Assembly (NCBI RefSeq): GCF_003185915.1
Contig: NZ_QHLZ01000006.1
Span: 247,486-311,485, forward strand
Length of the DNA: 64,000 bases
Origin: Arthrobacter psychrochitiniphilus
GTDB lineage: Bacteria; Actinomycetota; Actinomycetes; Actinomycetales; Micrococcaceae
Reading direction: 5' to 3'
Shown here: piece by piece, positions 28,401-38,521 of the stretch
How the letters are laid out: each line of letters opens with the position of its first letter
Position numbering within the stretch: position 1 is the stretch's first letter
Notes under the pieces: model-generated
Databases searched by the model: none
The model's input: only the letters and a program-made list of their open reading frames with translations
What the model was told of the DNA's origin: nothing
Made by a program: the position numbers and the translations under genes

Positions 28401-30110
28401 GTGTCTACGCTCGAGTACTCGGCAACTGAAGTCAATTCAGCTGCTCCTAGAGTCGTTCCGGTTTCCAAGGGACGCATTGTCGTCAATTGGATCACCTCCA
28501 CCGACCACAAAACCATCGGGTACATGTACCTGATCGCATCATTTATATTCTTCTGTCTTGGTGGCGTCATGGCGCTTATCATCAGGGCAGAGTTGTTTGA
28601 GCCTGGTATGCAGATTCTGCAGACCAAGGATCAGTACAACCAGTTGTTCACCATGCATGGCACCATCATGCTGCTGATGTTTGCAACACCGCTTTTTGCC
28701 GGCTTTGCCAACGTCATTATGCCGCTGCAAATCGGTGCACCCGATGTTGCCTTCCCGCGACTGAACGCGCTGGCATTCTGGTTCTTCACCTTTGGTAGCA
28801 CCATCGCCGTGGCCGGGTTCCTCACCCCCCAGGGCGCAGCAGCCTTCGGTTGGTTCGCCTACGCACCGCTCTCAAACACCACCTACAGCCCTGGCGTCGG
28901 TGGAGACCTCTGGGTCTTCGGTTTGGCGCTGTCCGGCTTCGGTACCATTCTCGGTTCCGTGAACTTCATTACCACGATCATTTGCCTGCGTGCCCCAGGC
29001 ATGACCATGTGGCGTATGCCCATCTTCACGTGGAACACGCTGATCACTGGCATCTTGGTCCTGATGGCCTTCCCTCCGTTGGCCGCTGCATTGTTCGCCT
29101 TGGGAGCAGATAGACGTTTTGGGGCTCATATATTTGATGCCGAAAACGGTGGAGCCTTGTTGTGGCAACACCTGTTCTGGTTCTTCGGCCACCCCGAGGT
29201 CTATATTATTGCGTTGCCGTTCTTCGGTATTGTTTCCGAGATTTTCCCGGTCTTTAGCCGCAAACCGATCTTCGGTTACAAGGGTCTGGTGTTTGCAACC
29301 ATTTCCATTGCTGCGCTGTCCGTCACTGTGTGGGCACACCACATGTACGTGACCGGCCAGGTAATGTTGCCGTTCTTCTCCTTCATGACGATGCTGATCG
29401 CCGTACCAACGGGTGTGAAGTTCTTCAACTGGATCGGCACCATGTGGCGAGGCTCGCTGACATTTGAAACACCCATGCTGTGGAGCCTTGGCTTCATTGT
29501 CACCTTCTTGTTCGGTGGCCTGACCGGAATCATCCTGGCCTCACCGCCGCTGGACTTCCATGTCTCGGACACGTACTTCGTTGTGGCTCACTTCCACTAC
29601 GTGGTCTTCGGAACCGTGGTCTTTGCCATGTTTGCCGGATTCTACTTCTGGTGGCCCAAGTTCACAGGGAAGATGCTCAACGAGCGCCTTGGTAAGATCC
29701 ACTTCTGGCTCTTGTTCCTGGGCTTCCACGGCACCTTCCTGATCCAGCACTGGTTGGGTGTCATGGGTATGCCGCGTCGTTACGCTGATTATCTTGTTGA
29801 AGATAACTTCACTTGGATGAACCAGTTCTCCACCATTTCGTCGTTCGTTCTGGGCGCGTCCATGATCCCCTGGTTCTGGAACGTGTACATTACCTGGCGC
29901 AGTGGCAAGAAGGTTGAGGTTGATGATCCTTGGGGCTTTGGTGCTTCCTTGGAGTGGGCAACTTCTTGCCCGCCGCCACGTCACAACTTCACCTCCTTGC
30001 CGCGTATCCGTTCGGAGCGACCGGCACTTGATCTACACCATCCTGAGCTGGCCCCGCATTACCAGCCAGTTCAGCCTGTGACTGCATCCTCGAAGGGAGC
30101 TGCAAAGTGA
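28401..30110 (+). CDS. ctaD: Cytochrome c oxidase subunit I (aa3 type)
   Basis: A 569-residue heme-copper oxidase catalytic subunit with about 12 transmembrane helices. Visible ligands: His in [15 protein letters not shown] helix II ([11 protein letters not shown]), the HPEVY motif with the cross-linked His-Tyr pair ([14 protein letters not shown]), the CuB HH pair in WAHHMYVTG, and the heme histidines in [10 protein letters not shown]. It reduces oxygen and pumps protons in the bcc-aa3 supercomplex. The GTG start lies 13 nt after ctaC with a GGGGAGAGG ribosome site. Its stop overlaps the ctaF start. Confidence 0.98.
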   Translation: MSTLEYSATEVNSAAPRVVPVSKGRIVVNWITSTDHKTIGYMYLIASFIFFCLGGVMALIIRAELFEPGMQILQTKDQYNQLFTMHGTIMLLMFATPLFAGFANVIMPLQIGAPDVAFPRLNALAFWFFTFGSTIAVAGFLTPQGAAAFGWFAYAPLSNTTYSPGVGGDLWVFGLALSGFGTILGSVNFITTIICLRAPGMTMWRMPIFTWNTLITGILVLMAFPPLAAALFALGADRRFGAHIFDAENGGALLWQHLFWFFGHPEVYIIALPFFGIVSEIFPVFSRKPIFGYKGLVFATISIAALSVTVWAHHMYVTGQVMLPFFSFMTMLIAVPTGVKFFNWIGTMWRGSLTFETPMLWSLGFIVTFLFGGLTGIILASPPLDFHVSDTYFVVAHFHYVVFGTVVFAMFAGFYFWWPKFTGKMLNERLGKIHFWLLFLGFHGTFLIQHWLGVMGMPRRYADYLVEDNFTWMNQFSTISSFVLGASMIPWFWNVYITWRSGKKVEVDDPWGFGASLEWATSCPPPRHNFTSLPRIRSERPALDLHHPELAPHYQPVQPVTASSKGAAK

Positions 30111-30508
30111 AGGTAGAATCTTGGCTTTTCATGCTGCTGGGTGTGTTCTTTATTCCCGTAGCCGTTGTTTACGGTTTCATGGTGGATTGGCAGGAGCACG
30201 TGGGTTACCTTGCGCTCATGCTGCTCTCCGCGCTGTGCCTCATGGTGGGTGTGTACCTGCACTTCACCGGTAACAGAATCGGGCCACGTCCCGAGGACCG
30301 TCTCGACGCTGAGGTCCACGAAGGCTCTGGCGAACAAGGGCACTTCAGCCCTTGGAGCTGGTGGCCGCTAGTCCTTGGATTGGCTTGCTTCTTTGGCTTC
30401 TTGGGCTTGGCTGTTGGCTGGTGGGTGTTCCTCTTCGGTGCCGGTTTGGCCGTGATCGCGTTGGTTGGCTGGGTCTACGAGTACAGCCGTGGAGACCACG
30501 CACACTAA
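30107..30508 (+). CDS. ctaF: Cytochrome c oxidase subunit IV (actinobacterial CtaF)
   Basis: A 133-residue four-helix membrane protein, the actinobacteria-specific subunit of the aa3 oxidase. The pattern is two helices ([43 protein letters not shown]), a loop with [15 protein letters not shown], then [27 protein letters not shown] and a final helix. GTG 30107 overlaps the ctaD stop and has AAGGGAG at good spacing. It closes the operon and is followed by a long perfect hairpin. Confidence 0.95.
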   Translation: MKVESWLFMLLGVFFIPVAVVYGFMVDWQEHVGYLALMLLSALCLMVGVYLHFTGNRIGPRPEDRLDAEVHEGSGEQGHFSPWSWWPLVLGLACFFGFLGLAVGWWVFLFGAGLAVIALVGWVYEYSRGDHAH

Positions 30509-30542
30509 ATTCGCCCTGCATTAAACAGGTTTCATACAGGAT

Positions 30543-30603
30543 CAGCAACACAAAAGGGATTGCCCCGCACCACTGGTGCGGGGCAATCCCTTTTGTGTTG
30601 CTG
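30543..30603. terminator. Long perfect hairpin after ctaF
   Basis: Arms 30543-30572 and 30574-30603 (30 nt each) are perfectly complementary around one base, with the core GGGATTGCCCCGCACCA. It terminates ctaCDF and, read on the other strand, can end ptsH. The TTTTGTGTTG at the end of the right arm offers a few U residues. Confidence 0.9.
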
Positions 30604-30687
30604 TGATCTAGTGTTGCTAGGATGTGCAGCGTCAATGCTTCTTGGTGCTGCGCCCACGTGCGGGACGGTAAAGCCCCCGAGTGCCTG

Positions 30688-30975
30688 TTAGAGAGTGCCG
30701 CTCAGATCGGTGAGAAGCAAGGCTGCCAGCTGGTCTACAGCGGCCGTTACGCTCTCTTCAGGAGCGTCGCTGGGGGCGACGCTGATCTCCACTTCGGCGC
30801 CGTGCTCAAAGTCGGCGCTCATGACAGCCAAAAGTGAGCGTGCGTCAATGGGGACACTGCCGGCTTTCGCCAGTGTGATGGGTAGCCCAGTGCCGTTGAC
30901 GGCCCTGACAAAGACGGCAGCCGGACGCGCGTGCAAGCCTACGCTTGCGGCAACTAAGGCTTTCCGGGTGTACAT
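30688..30975 (-). CDS. ptsH: Phosphocarrier protein HPr
   Basis: A 95-residue HPr of the phosphotransferase sugar uptake system. The phosphorylated His15 is in GLHARPAAVFVRAV, and the regulatory serine region is in DARSLLAVMSADFEHG (Ser47). HPr takes phosphate from PEP via enzyme I and passes it to sugar-specific EIIA. ATG 30975 has AGGAG 6 nt upstream. It is divergent from the GntR regulator, with TATACA (31000-31005 on the complementary strand) as a possible -10. Enzyme I is not in the window. Confidence 0.96.
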   Translation of the reverse strand: MYTRKALVAASVGLHARPAAVFVRAVNGTGLPITLAKAGSVPIDARSLLAVMSADFEHGAEVEISVAPSDAPEESVTAAVDQLAALLLTDLSGTL

Positions 30976-31051
30976 GATTACTCCTACGGTAGATGGTTCT
31001 GTATAGAGAGTAGTCGTGTTTTAGGGTGGTACTTGTGAGGGGAGGACAATC

Positions 31052-31831
31052 ATGAGCTATTTAGTGCCATCGGCGTACGAGATCCCGGGTGAGTTGGATC
31101 GGAGTACCCCAGTTTCGGTGCACATCCAACTGCGGGAACTGTTGCGCAGTTATGTAGTAGAGCACAGCAAGCCGGGTCGGCAACTGCCCTCGGAACGGGA
31201 CATGGCCCAACGCTTCGGTGTTGCTCGCATGACTCTTCGTCAGGCTGTTGAAGCCCTGGTAGAAGAAGAACTGCTGGAGCGAGTCGTGGGCGTGGGTACC
31301 TTTGTGGCCCGGGCAAAACTCGATCTCACTCTCAAGCTCACCTCCTACTCAGAAGAAATGGCCCGACGCGGACTGCGCCCCGCGGCACGTACCCTCGCCT
31401 TTGAGCAGATTCCCGCCACTGCACGGCTTGCCCGAGAACTTCAAATTGAGGAAGGCCAGGCCGTGATCCGGCTGCGCCGCTTGCTGTTGGCTGATGACCT
31501 GCCCATGAGCGTGGATGAAAACTTTATCCCGGCCTGGCGGGTGCCCGGGATTCTCGACGCCGGACCGCCGGCATCCCTGTACAACGTGTTGGGGGAGCGT
31601 TATGGGCTCATCATTGAATGGGGCGAGGACACCATTGAGGCAAATGCCGCGACACCGTCCATTGCGCGGCTATTGCACGTGGATATTGGTGCGCCCGTGC
31701 TGAGGACCGAACGCCATGCCTTTGTCTCACGGTCCACGGTTGACTACTCGGTGTCCTTCTACCGAGCTGATCGCTATAAGCTGCGTGTGCCCCTGCAACG
31801 TCCTGGCGTGCGCCCTCGTCGTATGTATTAG
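31052..31831 (+). CDS. GntR-family regulator, HutC/UTRA type
   Basis: A 259-residue regulator with a GntR winged helix (VHIQLRELLRSYVVEH, LPSERDMAQRFGVARMTLRQAVEALVEEELLERVVGVGTFVA) and a C-terminal UTRA effector domain. UTRA regulators such as NagR/DasR bind phosphorylated amino sugars. ATG 31052 has GGAGG 6 nt upstream (31041-31045). It is divergent from ptsH by 76 bp, which makes control of ptsH by this protein plausible. I do not see a clear DasR-type dre site in the gap, so the operator is unknown. Confidence 0.92.
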   Translation: MSYLVPSAYEIPGELDRSTPVSVHIQLRELLRSYVVEHSKPGRQLPSERDMAQRFGVARMTLRQAVEALVEEELLERVVGVGTFVARAKLDLTLKLTSYSEEMARRGLRPAARTLAFEQIPATARLARELQIEEGQAVIRLRRLLLADDLPMSVDENFIPAWRVPGILDAGPPASLYNVLGERYGLIIEWGEDTIEANAATPSIARLLHVDIGAPVLRTERHAFVSRSTVDYSVSFYRADRYKLRVPLQRPGVRPRRMY

Positions 31832-31977
31832 ACCGCGTCTACTGCAGGGCTGTGGCCGGGCAGCTGTGCCTTCCAGGCGCTGGTGGGGTGAACCGTGAGC
31901 ACGGCTCCTTTGGCTATCTCCACCCGAGAAGCTACGGCGCGTAGCAGTGTTGGGAAATTGGGAAATACTGAACGACA

Positions 31978-32019
31978 AAGAGAAAAGGCGGCTCCCTTAT
32001 GGGAACCGCCTTTTCTCTT
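31978..32019. terminator. Terminator between gntR and qcrB
   Basis: AAGAGAAAAGGCGG (31978-31991) and CCGCCTTTTCTCTT (32006-32019) form a 14-bp stem that continues through TCCC/GGGA after one mismatch, with loop TTAT. It lies between the convergent regulator gene and qcrB; the AAAAGG/CCTTTT content gives U residues on both strands. Confidence 0.88.
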
Positions 32020-32041
32020 GAACTACAGATCTCTCACAAAA

Positions 32042-33727
32042 TTAGTGTGTGATCGCCTTGTCATCGTCAGCGGCTGTAATAGCCTCGTGATGGTGACCGG
32101 CTTCGAGCTCGGACGGTGCGGCCGGAGCTACACGATCCTCGAAGAAGAAGCTGCTGAGCTTGGAGCGCAGGTTTTCCTTCTTCGTCACAATGCCGTTTTC
32201 GTTCGGGATGCCTTCTTCAGGAACGGGGGACTCGAAGCCTACGAGCTTGTAACGCTTGTAGTCATCGAGCTGTGCGTGGATTTCCTGGAACTCACCGTGC
32301 GGCAGGCGCACAATGCGACCGGTCTCACGGCCGTGTAGTGCAATCTCACGGTCCTTGCGCTGGAGCGCCAAAGCAACTCGCTTGGTGATGATGAAGCCAA
32401 GGATCGGACCAACGATGAATAGCGCCCGCATCCAGTACAACGCGTCATTGAGGGAGACCTCGAAGTGCGTTGCGATCAAGTCGGAGCTGGCAGCTGCCCA
32501 CATGACGCAGTAGAAGATGAAGCCTGCAACACCAATAGCGGTGCGCGTTGGTGCGTTGCGCGGCCGGTCAAGCACGTGGTGCTCACGGTTGTCCCGGGTC
32601 ACCCAGCGTTCGATCCACGGGTAGATGAACAGCAAGGTGAACACAATCCCAGCGGGGATCAGAGCAGGGGCAAGCACGTTCATCGAGAGCGTGTTGGTGC
32701 CCCACGGGAACGGGATATGCCACTCCATCGGAATGTTGAACACCCACCCTGGCATCAAGCGAAGTGCACCATCGACCCAGCCGATGTACCAGTCAGGCTG
32801 TGTGCCTGCGGAAACCGGGGAGGGATCGTAGGGGCCGTAGTTCCATACCGGGTTGATCTGGAAGGTCGCGGAGATGAAGGCAATGATGCCGAACATAATG
32901 AAGAAGAAGCCACCGGCCTTGGCAGCGTATACCGGGCCGAGCGGGTAGCCGACTACGTTGCGGTCGTTACGTCCGGGGCCAGGGTACTGCGTGTGCTTGT
33001 GAACAACAACCATGAACAGGTGAATCGCGATCATGAGCAGGATCATGGCTGGGACCAACATGATGTGCAACATGTACAAACGCCCAATAATGGCCGTACC
33101 CGGAAACTCCCCGCCAAACAGGAAGAACGAGATGTAAGTTCCAATGACGGGGATGGACTTAACCACACCGTCAATGATGCGTAGGCCGTTACCTGAGAGC
33201 AGGTCATCGGGAAGGGAGTAGCCGGTGAAGCCTGCAGCCATGGAGAGGATGAGCAGTACACCGCCCACCACCCAGTTCAGCTCGCGGGGCTTGCGGAATG
33301 CGCCGGTGAAGAACACACGGAGCATGTGCACAGAGACAGCGGCCACGAAGAGCAGGGCTGACCAGTGGTGGACCTGGCGCATGAACAAGCCGCCACGTAC
33401 CTCAAAGGAGAGCCGTAGCGTGGAATCGTAAGCCACTGACATCTCTACACCCTTGAGCGGGACATAGGGGCCACTGTAATGTGTTTCCGCCATGGACGGA
33501 TCAAAGAAGAACGTCAAAAAAGTGCCCGAGAGAAGCAAGATGACGAAGGAGTACAGGGCGACTTCACCGAACATGAAGGACCAGTGGTCAGGGAAGACCT
33601 TCCGGCCGAATTCACGCAGTATGCCTGAGCCGCCCACACGCTCATCAACAAAGTTGGTGATGCGGCCCGTGGCGGTTGCGGGAACGAACGGTGTTTCCTG
33701 TGCGGGTGTTTGCTGTGTTGTAGACAT
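32042..33727 (-). CDS. qcrB: Cytochrome bc1 complex cytochrome b subunit
   Basis: A 561-residue QcrB. The N-terminal cytochrome b core has heme-ligand histidines in RQVHHWSALLFVAAVSVHMLRVFF and in AIHLFMVVVHKHTQYPGPG, with the quinol-site PEWY equivalent appearing as PDWYIGWVDGALRL. The long C-terminal extension beyond the eighth helix is typical of actinobacteria. It oxidises menaquinol in the bcc-aa3 supercomplex. It is the last gene of ctaE-qcrC-qcrA-qcrB, with only 3 nt between it and qcrA. Confidence 0.97.
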   Translation of the reverse strand: MSTTQQTPAQETPFVPATATGRITNFVDERVGGSGILREFGRKVFPDHWSFMFGEVALYSFVILLLSGTFLTFFFDPSMAETHYSGPYVPLKGVEMSVAYDSTLRLSFEVRGGLFMRQVHHWSALLFVAAVSVHMLRVFFTGAFRKPRELNWVVGGVLLILSMAAGFTGYSLPDDLLSGNGLRIIDGVVKSIPVIGTYISFFLFGGEFPGTAIIGRLYMLHIMLVPAMILLMIAIHLFMVVVHKHTQYPGPGRNDRNVVGYPLGPVYAAKAGGFFFIMFGIIAFISATFQINPVWNYGPYDPSPVSAGTQPDWYIGWVDGALRLMPGWVFNIPMEWHIPFPWGTNTLSMNVLAPALIPAGIVFTLLFIYPWIERWVTRDNREHHVLDRPRNAPTRTAIGVAGFIFYCVMWAAASSDLIATHFEVSLNDALYWMRALFIVGPILGFIITKRVALALQRKDREIALHGRETGRIVRLPHGEFQEIHAQLDDYKRYKLVGFESPVPEEGIPNENGIVTKKENLRSKLSSFFFEDRVAPAAPSELEAGHHHEAITAADDDKAITH

Positions 33728-33730
33728 GGT

Positions 33731-34759
33731 TTAGCCACGCTCCCAAAAGCTTGGTCCAACAGGTTCGTGGAAGTCGCTCTGAGCCACCAGGTAGCCATCA
33801 GCATCAACTGCGATAGGCAGCTGAGGCAGCGGGCGAACGGCGGGTCCAAAGATGACCTTGCATTCTTGCGTGAGGTCAAAAGTCGACTGGTGGCAAGGAC
33901 ACAGCAGGTGGTGCGTCTGCTGTTCGTACAGTGCAACCGGGCACCCAACATGGGTGCAGATCTTGGAGTAGGCAACGATTCCGTTGTAGCCCCAGTCCTC
34001 ACGGCCTTGCGAAGGGTTGAGGTCTTCGGGGTTCAAGCGCATCAGCAGTACAACGGCCTTGGCCTTGGCAGCGATCTTGCCTTCGGTCAGGCTGTTCAAC
34101 GATTCAGGAATCACATGGAATGCTGAGCCGATGGTGACATCAGAGGCCTTGATCGGAGTGCCGTCAGGGTCGCGAGCAAGACGCTCGCCTTCCTTCCAGA
34201 GTGTGTGACGCAGCGAGTCGCCCGGAAGGGGGCCCAAGTCACGGAAGATTGCAATAGCAGGCAGGGGTGCCAGCGCCACAGCACCGATGAGCGTGTTGCG
34301 AATTAGCGGACGGCGCTTGATGCCTGTCTCGTCCAAAATGTCGTCGACGATCTGCACAGCGGCCAAGCGATCCTCTTCACTGCGGATCGCGTGGCGCTCT
34401 TCAGCAACTTCGTGGTCCGGCATGAGGGCACGGGCCCAGTGCACAATGCCCGTTCCAATGCCGAGCATGGCGAAGGCCACGCCCAAGCCCAGAAGTGTGT
34501 TCTGCAGACGCAGCGGGCCGAAAGTGTCATCCAGACGGATACCGAAGTAGGCGACGAAGAACAGCAAGGTTCCGACAATGGAAATGATAAATAGCCATGC
34601 CACCTGGCGTTCGGCCCGCTTTGCAGCCTTGGGGTCCGTGTCAGCTAGTCGCAAACGATGTGGAGGCAGTCCCGGGTCTTGGAACTTATCCACCTCTTCG
34701 TGACCAGCCTTAGCTACGGCGTCCGAGCTTGTCGGCGAGCCGTCACTATGGTTGCCCAT
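33731..34759 (-). CDS. qcrA: Ubiquinol/menaquinol-cytochrome c reductase Rieske subunit
   Basis: A 342-residue actinobacterial Rieske protein. It has a charged N terminus, two helices (VAWLFIISIVGTLLFFVAYFGIRL and NTLLGLGVAFAMLGIGTGIVHWA) and a third near residue 175, against one in most bacteria. The 2Fe-2S site CTHVGCPV and CPCHQSTFD lies near residues 265-290. It carries electrons from menaquinol at QcrB to QcrC. It is followed closely by qcrB. Confidence 0.96.
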   Translation of the reverse strand: MGNHSDGSPTSSDAVAKAGHEEVDKFQDPGLPPHRLRLADTDPKAAKRAERQVAWLFIISIVGTLLFFVAYFGIRLDDTFGPLRLQNTLLGLGVAFAMLGIGTGIVHWARALMPDHEVAEERHAIRSEEDRLAAVQIVDDILDETGIKRRPLIRNTLIGAVALAPLPAIAIFRDLGPLPGDSLRHTLWKEGERLARDPDGTPIKASDVTIGSAFHVIPESLNSLTEGKIAAKAKAVVLLMRLNPEDLNPSQGREDWGYNGIVAYSKICTHVGCPVALYEQQTHHLLCPCHQSTFDLTQECKVIFGPAVRPLPQLPIAVDADGYLVAQSDFHEPVGPSFWERG

Positions 34760-34857
34760 AATCCCCTCATCCTTCTCTTATCCCGGTACATTCCCGGGGT
34801 CGTAATGTATGTTTCTGTGGCTGCAGCTGCAGCCAAAATCTTAAGGCTTCTTGGGAC

Positions 34858-35646
34858 TTAGGAAGTCCGTGAGGTGAGCCAAATGGTAAATCCGATGATG
34901 ACACCCAGAACCACGGTCCAGAGGAACAAGCCTTCTGAGACAGGGCCCAGTGAGCCAAGCTGTGCTCCACCAGGCGCACCTTGGTTTTCAATGGTGTTCA
35001 AGAAGGTGATGATGTCGCGTTTGCCTTCAGGGGTGATGTTCGTGTCGTTGAAGACCGGCATGTTCTGCGGGCCGGTCACCATGGCGCTGTAGATGTGGCT
35101 GCTCGAGACACCAGCCAGCGGGGGTGCGAACTTGCCTCGTGTCAGGGCGCCACCGGCAGCGGCAGCGTTGTGGCACATGGCGCAGTTAACACGGAACAGC
35201 TCGCCGCCAACAGCAGCGTCGCCGCCACCGTCGATGTACTGCTCTTCAGGCAGTGCCGGACCGTCACCGAGTGTGGCTACATAGGCAGCCATTTCACGGG
35301 TCTGGGAGGTGGTGAACTGCTTCGGTTTCTGCCGAGCCTGCGGGCCCTGCATCTGCATGGGCATGCGGCCCGTGCCAACCTGGAAATCAACAGCTGCGGC
35401 GCCAACACCGGCCAAAGACGGTCCTGCGTCAGTGCCGTTGGCGCCGAGGCCGTGACAGGTGGCGCAGTTAGCAATAAAAAGCTTCTCGCCCTCTTGTACT
35501 TCCTGCGCTGTGTAAGTGGTGGTATCGGCCTTAGCCTGATTCACGGTTGTGACAACGGCGTATAGCCCACCTGTCAGCATGAGCCCCATCACTAGCAACG
35601 CTAGTGCGGCCAGCGGATGACGTCGCTTCTGCGAGAGTGCCTTCAC
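34858..35646 (-). CDS. qcrC: Diheme cytochrome c subunit of the bcc complex
   Basis: A 262-residue diheme cytochrome c. After a short cytoplasmic tail and an N-terminal helix, the first heme site is CATCHG (residues 61-66) and the second CAMCHN (155-160), with axial Met candidates in RMPMQMQGP and QNMPVF; a C-terminal helix anchors it. In actinobacteria this fused diheme protein replaces soluble cytochrome c and connects complex III to CtaC. ATG 35646 has a signal-like start. It lies between ctaE and qcrA in one operon. Confidence 0.96.
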   Translation of the reverse strand: MKALSQKRRHPLAALALLVMGLMLTGGLYAVVTTVNQAKADTTTYTAQEVQEGEKLFIANCATCHGLGANGTDAGPSLAGVGAAAVDFQVGTGRMPMQMQGPQARQKPKQFTTSQTREMAAYVATLGDGPALPEEQYIDGGGDAAVGGELFRVNCAMCHNAAAAGGALTRGKFAPPLAGVSSSHIYSAMVTGPQNMPVFNDTNITPEGKRDIITFLNTIENQGAPGGAQLGSLGPVSEGLFLWTVVLGVIIGFTIWLTSRTS

Positions 35647-35736
35647 TTGGTGGTTCCTTTGATCTATATCCAGCAGCCCCTAGTGAGAGCCGCAAATGCT
35701 AATTCTTACCTTGTAGAGAAGAGAGCTGTTGGCAGC

Positions 35737-36375
35737 TTACTTCAGCACGTAGATGACCAAGAAGAGGCCAATCCACACAACATCCACGAAGTGCCAGTAG
35801 TAAGAAGTCACGATCGCACTCGTAGCTTCGAAGTGTCCAAACTTCTTGGCTGCATAGGCGCGGCCAATGATAAGGAGGAATGCTATGAGACCACCAATAA
35901 CGTGCAGGCCGTGGAAACCAGTCGTTATGTAGAAGGCGGAGCCATAGGCGTTTGAATTCAGGGTCACGTACTCGGAAGTCAGCATCGCGTACTCGGTCGT
36001 CTGACCGGCAACGAAGATTGAACCAAGAACGAAGGTCAACAGGAACCACTCCGTCATTCCCCACTTGGAGAATTGGAAGAGGCGTCCAGTGCGGCGAGGC
36101 CGAAGGTTCTCCGCGGTGAACACACCCATCTGGCAGCTGAAGGAGCTGGAAACCAGGATGAGGGTGTTTACCAAGGCGAACGGGAAGTTCAGCTTGGCCG
36201 TTTCTTCAGCCCACAAACCACCTGTGGTGGAGCGCAGTGTGAAGTACATGGCAAAAAGGCCGGCAAAGAACATCAGCTCACTGGACAGCCAAACTACGGT
36301 TCCTACAGAAACCATGTTCGGGCGGTTCAGCGTCGGATGCGCCGGGGTACTGGGGGCATGGGTCGCAGTTGTCAC
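35737..36375 (-). CDS. ctaE: Cytochrome c oxidase subunit III
   Basis: A 212-residue CtaE with five transmembrane helices, starting with [33 protein letters not shown] and ending [22 protein letters not shown]. The family signature [14 protein letters not shown] is present. It stabilises subunit I and supports proton uptake. GTG 36375 gives the expected length; CATAAT on the minus strand (36382-36387) is 6 nt upstream, so the mRNA is probably leaderless. A longer in-frame start at 36507 passes the promoter. First gene of ctaE-qcrCAB. Confidence 0.95.
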   Translation of the reverse strand: MTTATHAPSTPAHPTLNRPNMVSVGTVVWLSSELMFFAGLFAMYFTLRSTTGGLWAEETAKLNFPFALVNTLILVSSSFSCQMGVFTAENLRPRRTGRLFQFSKWGMTEWFLLTFVLGSIFVAGQTTEYAMLTSEYVTLNSNAYGSAFYITTGFHGLHVIGGLIAFLLIIGRAYAAKKFGHFEATSAIVTSYYWHFVDVVWIGLFLVIYVLK

Positions 36376-36411
36376 ATAGACATTATGTCTATAAAAAGCC
36401 TCAGAACCCAA
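36376..36411 (-). promoter_or_regulatory. ctaE promoter with a palindrome over the -10
   Basis: On the minus strand TTGGGT (36406-36411) and CATAAT (36382-36387) are spaced 18 nt, with the GTG start 6 nt further. The -10 lies inside a perfect inverted repeat, ATAGACAT-T-ATGTCTAT (36376-36392), which ends at the start codon. It may be an operator for the respiratory operon, or chance. Confidence 0.5.
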
Positions 36412-36561
36412 TGCAAAACTCCGATCACGTGATCTTTTTCTACAAACTTGCGAAATTCCTGCGTATTCACAGCAAAAACCCAGTTCTGTATGCACAACAC
36501 GCTCCACGTGTCAATGGTCACAAACGCTGGAGTTGTCACTTATTCGTCTAATATCTGGAGG

Positions 36562-37632
36562 GTGAATCCTCTCCAAAACATTCCGGTAAGCACACACACC
36601 TGGCCCAATCTGATCGGCGCACTGATCGCGGGTCAAGATCTTGGACAGGATGCAACTCAGTGGGCCATGAACACGATCATGGCCGGAAATGCTACGGATG
36701 TGCAGATCGCCGGGTTCCTGGTGGCGCTGCGAGCCAAAGGTGAAACCGTCGCGGAAGTTAACGGACTCGTCGAGGCAATGCTAGAGAACGCCAGGCCGTT
36801 GCATGTTCCAGGAGACGCGCTGGATATTGTTGGCACCGGCGGGGACCGCTTAAATACGGTAAATATTTCCACCATGGCCGCCTTGGTGTGCGCCGGCGCC
36901 GGGGCTACGGTGGTCAAGCACGGCAACCGTGCTTCTTCCTCAGCGGCAGGGTCAGCTGATGTTCTGGAGAACCTGGGCGTGCGTCTGGATTTGCCGCTGG
37001 AGATTCTCACCCGGGCCGCGACAGAGGTGGGAATCACCTTCTGCTTCGCTAATTTCTTCCACCCCTCCATGCGCCACGCCGCAGTTGCCAGGAAGGAAAT
37101 AGGCGTCCCCACCGCTTTCAACTTCCTAGGCCCGCTTACTAACCCAGCCAGGGTGGTTGCCTCGGCCATTGGTGTGGCGGATGCCCGCATGGCCCCACTC
37201 ATGGCGGGCGTCCTGGCGGCCCGGAACGTGCGGGCTTTGGTGTTCCGTGGCAGCGATGGCCTGGATGAACTTACCACCACGGGCACCTCCACCATTTGGG
37301 AAGTGCGGGAAGGCCAGATCACCGAGAGTCACTTTGAACCCCTGGAGCTGGGCATTCCCCGTGCCACCATCGAGGACCTGCGGGGGAAAGATGCCCCCTT
37401 CAATGCCGAGGTGGTGCGCCGCATCCTGGATGGGGAACATTCGCCCGTGCGCGACGCCGTGGTCCTGAACGCGGCGGCAGGGCTGGTGGCGTATAACGTT
37501 TCCGGGCTGGGTACGCTGCAGGAACGTATGGCAGCTGGCCTAGCCAAGGCTGAAGCAGCTATTGACAGTGGCGCGGCTGCCACGGTCCTGAGCCACTGGG
37601 TCGCCTTGGGCGGCCAAGCCGAACAGGCCTAG
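36562..37632 (+). CDS. trpD: Anthranilate phosphoribosyltransferase
   Basis: A 356-residue TrpD joining anthranilate to PRPP in tryptophan synthesis. Visible motifs: [17 protein letters not shown] (PRPP binding), [54 protein letters not shown] 36562 lies 7 nt after TAATAT (36549-36554), pointing to a leaderless mRNA; GGAGG directly touches the start and is too close to act as a ribosome site. It stands apart from other trp genes, and is divergent from ctaE. Confidence 0.95.
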   Translation: MNPLQNIPVSTHTWPNLIGALIAGQDLGQDATQWAMNTIMAGNATDVQIAGFLVALRAKGETVAEVNGLVEAMLENARPLHVPGDALDIVGTGGDRLNTVNISTMAALVCAGAGATVVKHGNRASSSAAGSADVLENLGVRLDLPLEILTRAATEVGITFCFANFFHPSMRHAAVARKEIGVPTAFNFLGPLTNPARVVASAIGVADARMAPLMAGVLAARNVRALVFRGSDGLDELTTTGTSTIWEVREGQITESHFEPLELGIPRATIEDLRGKDAPFNAEVVRRILDGEHSPVRDAVVLNAAAGLVAYNVSGLGTLQERMAAGLAKAEAAIDSGAAATVLSHWVALGGQAEQA

Positions 37633-37778
37633 CCCAAGAGAGACTTTCCCTGGCGGTTTACAAACACGCCCAATACCCCAGCCTTGGCCGTCCCAAGTCG
37701 TAATAGCCCTAATTCCGTGTACTCCCGAGCCCGGGCAGTCCCAAGGCCAGGGACGCCCCGGCTCAGTTCAGGCACTGG

Positions 37779-38513
37779 CTAGTGAAGGGCTCGCGCGGCT
37801 TGTCCGGCTTGTTCCACCAGCGCGGCATCCGTAGCGAAATAGCTGTGATCCTCAGCCAGGGCCGCACCCGTGAGGTGGCCAGGGGGCCTGGTGTTGAGGG
37901 TCCGCTTGGCTGAAAGATGCACATCACGCAGACCGGCGTCGTAGAACGCGGCGAAGTCGGAGATTTTCACACCGCCACCTGCCATGATGCTCAATGCTCC
38001 TGCCGATGCCTCATGCATGGCTTGCAGCTGTTCCAGCCCGGTTCCTGCGCTGGCGGCCCCACCGGAGCTGAGGATGCGGCAGACGCCCAAGTCAGCCAGA
38101 TGTGGGACTGCGGCAACGGCGTCGGACAAAGAAAGATGGTCCACAGCCCGGTGAAAGGTGATGTGCAATCCATCGGCGGCCGCCACCAATGTCTGGACGC
38201 TCTGATAGTCAATGGTGTCAGCCGCTGTGAGGGCCCCAATGACTACTCCGGTGGCACCGCCGTCGCGCATGGCCTTGATCTCCGCAACCATGAGCGCCAC
38301 AGCAGCCTCGTCGTAGACATAGTCTCCCGGGCGCGGCCGAATGAGGGCATGAATGGGCAGAGCCGGTTCAGCAGAGCGGACGCTTTGGAGTAGTCCTTGG
38401 GAGGGCGTCAGCCCGCCCAGTTGCAAGGCGCAACACAACTCAATGCGGGCCGCTCCATGGGCGGCTGCGAGCTGTGCGCCGGGGACGTCCTGAACAGCAA
38501 TTTCCAGCTGCAT
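37779..38513 (-). CDS. cutC: Copper homeostasis protein CutC family
   Basis: A 244-residue TIM-barrel protein of the CutC family. Signatures: ARIELCCALQLGGLTPSQG, IRPRPGDYVYDEAA, TFHRAVDH, CRILSSGGAASAG and MAGGGVKISD. Despite the name, the role in copper handling is not firmly established, and some homologues act in other metabolism. The 146 bp between trpD and cutC, which converge, show no strong hairpin. It overlaps nothing; the Lrp-like gene is 8 nt upstream and probably in the same transcript. Confidence 0.93.
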   Translation of the reverse strand: MQLEIAVQDVPGAQLAAAHGAARIELCCALQLGGLTPSQGLLQSVRSAEPALPIHALIRPRPGDYVYDEAAVALMVAEIKAMRDGGATGVVIGALTAADTIDYQSVQTLVAAADGLHITFHRAVDHLSLSDAVAAVPHLADLGVCRILSSGGAASAGTGLEQLQAMHEASAGALSIMAGGGVKISDFAAFYDAGLRDVHLSAKRTLNTRPPGHLTGAALAEDHSYFATDAALVEQAGQAARALH

Positions 38514-38521
38514 CCTGGGGC

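Noticed and set aside
30976..31051. A DasR-type dre site between ptsH and the GntR gene
   Set aside because: No near match to the 16-bp dre palindrome was seen.
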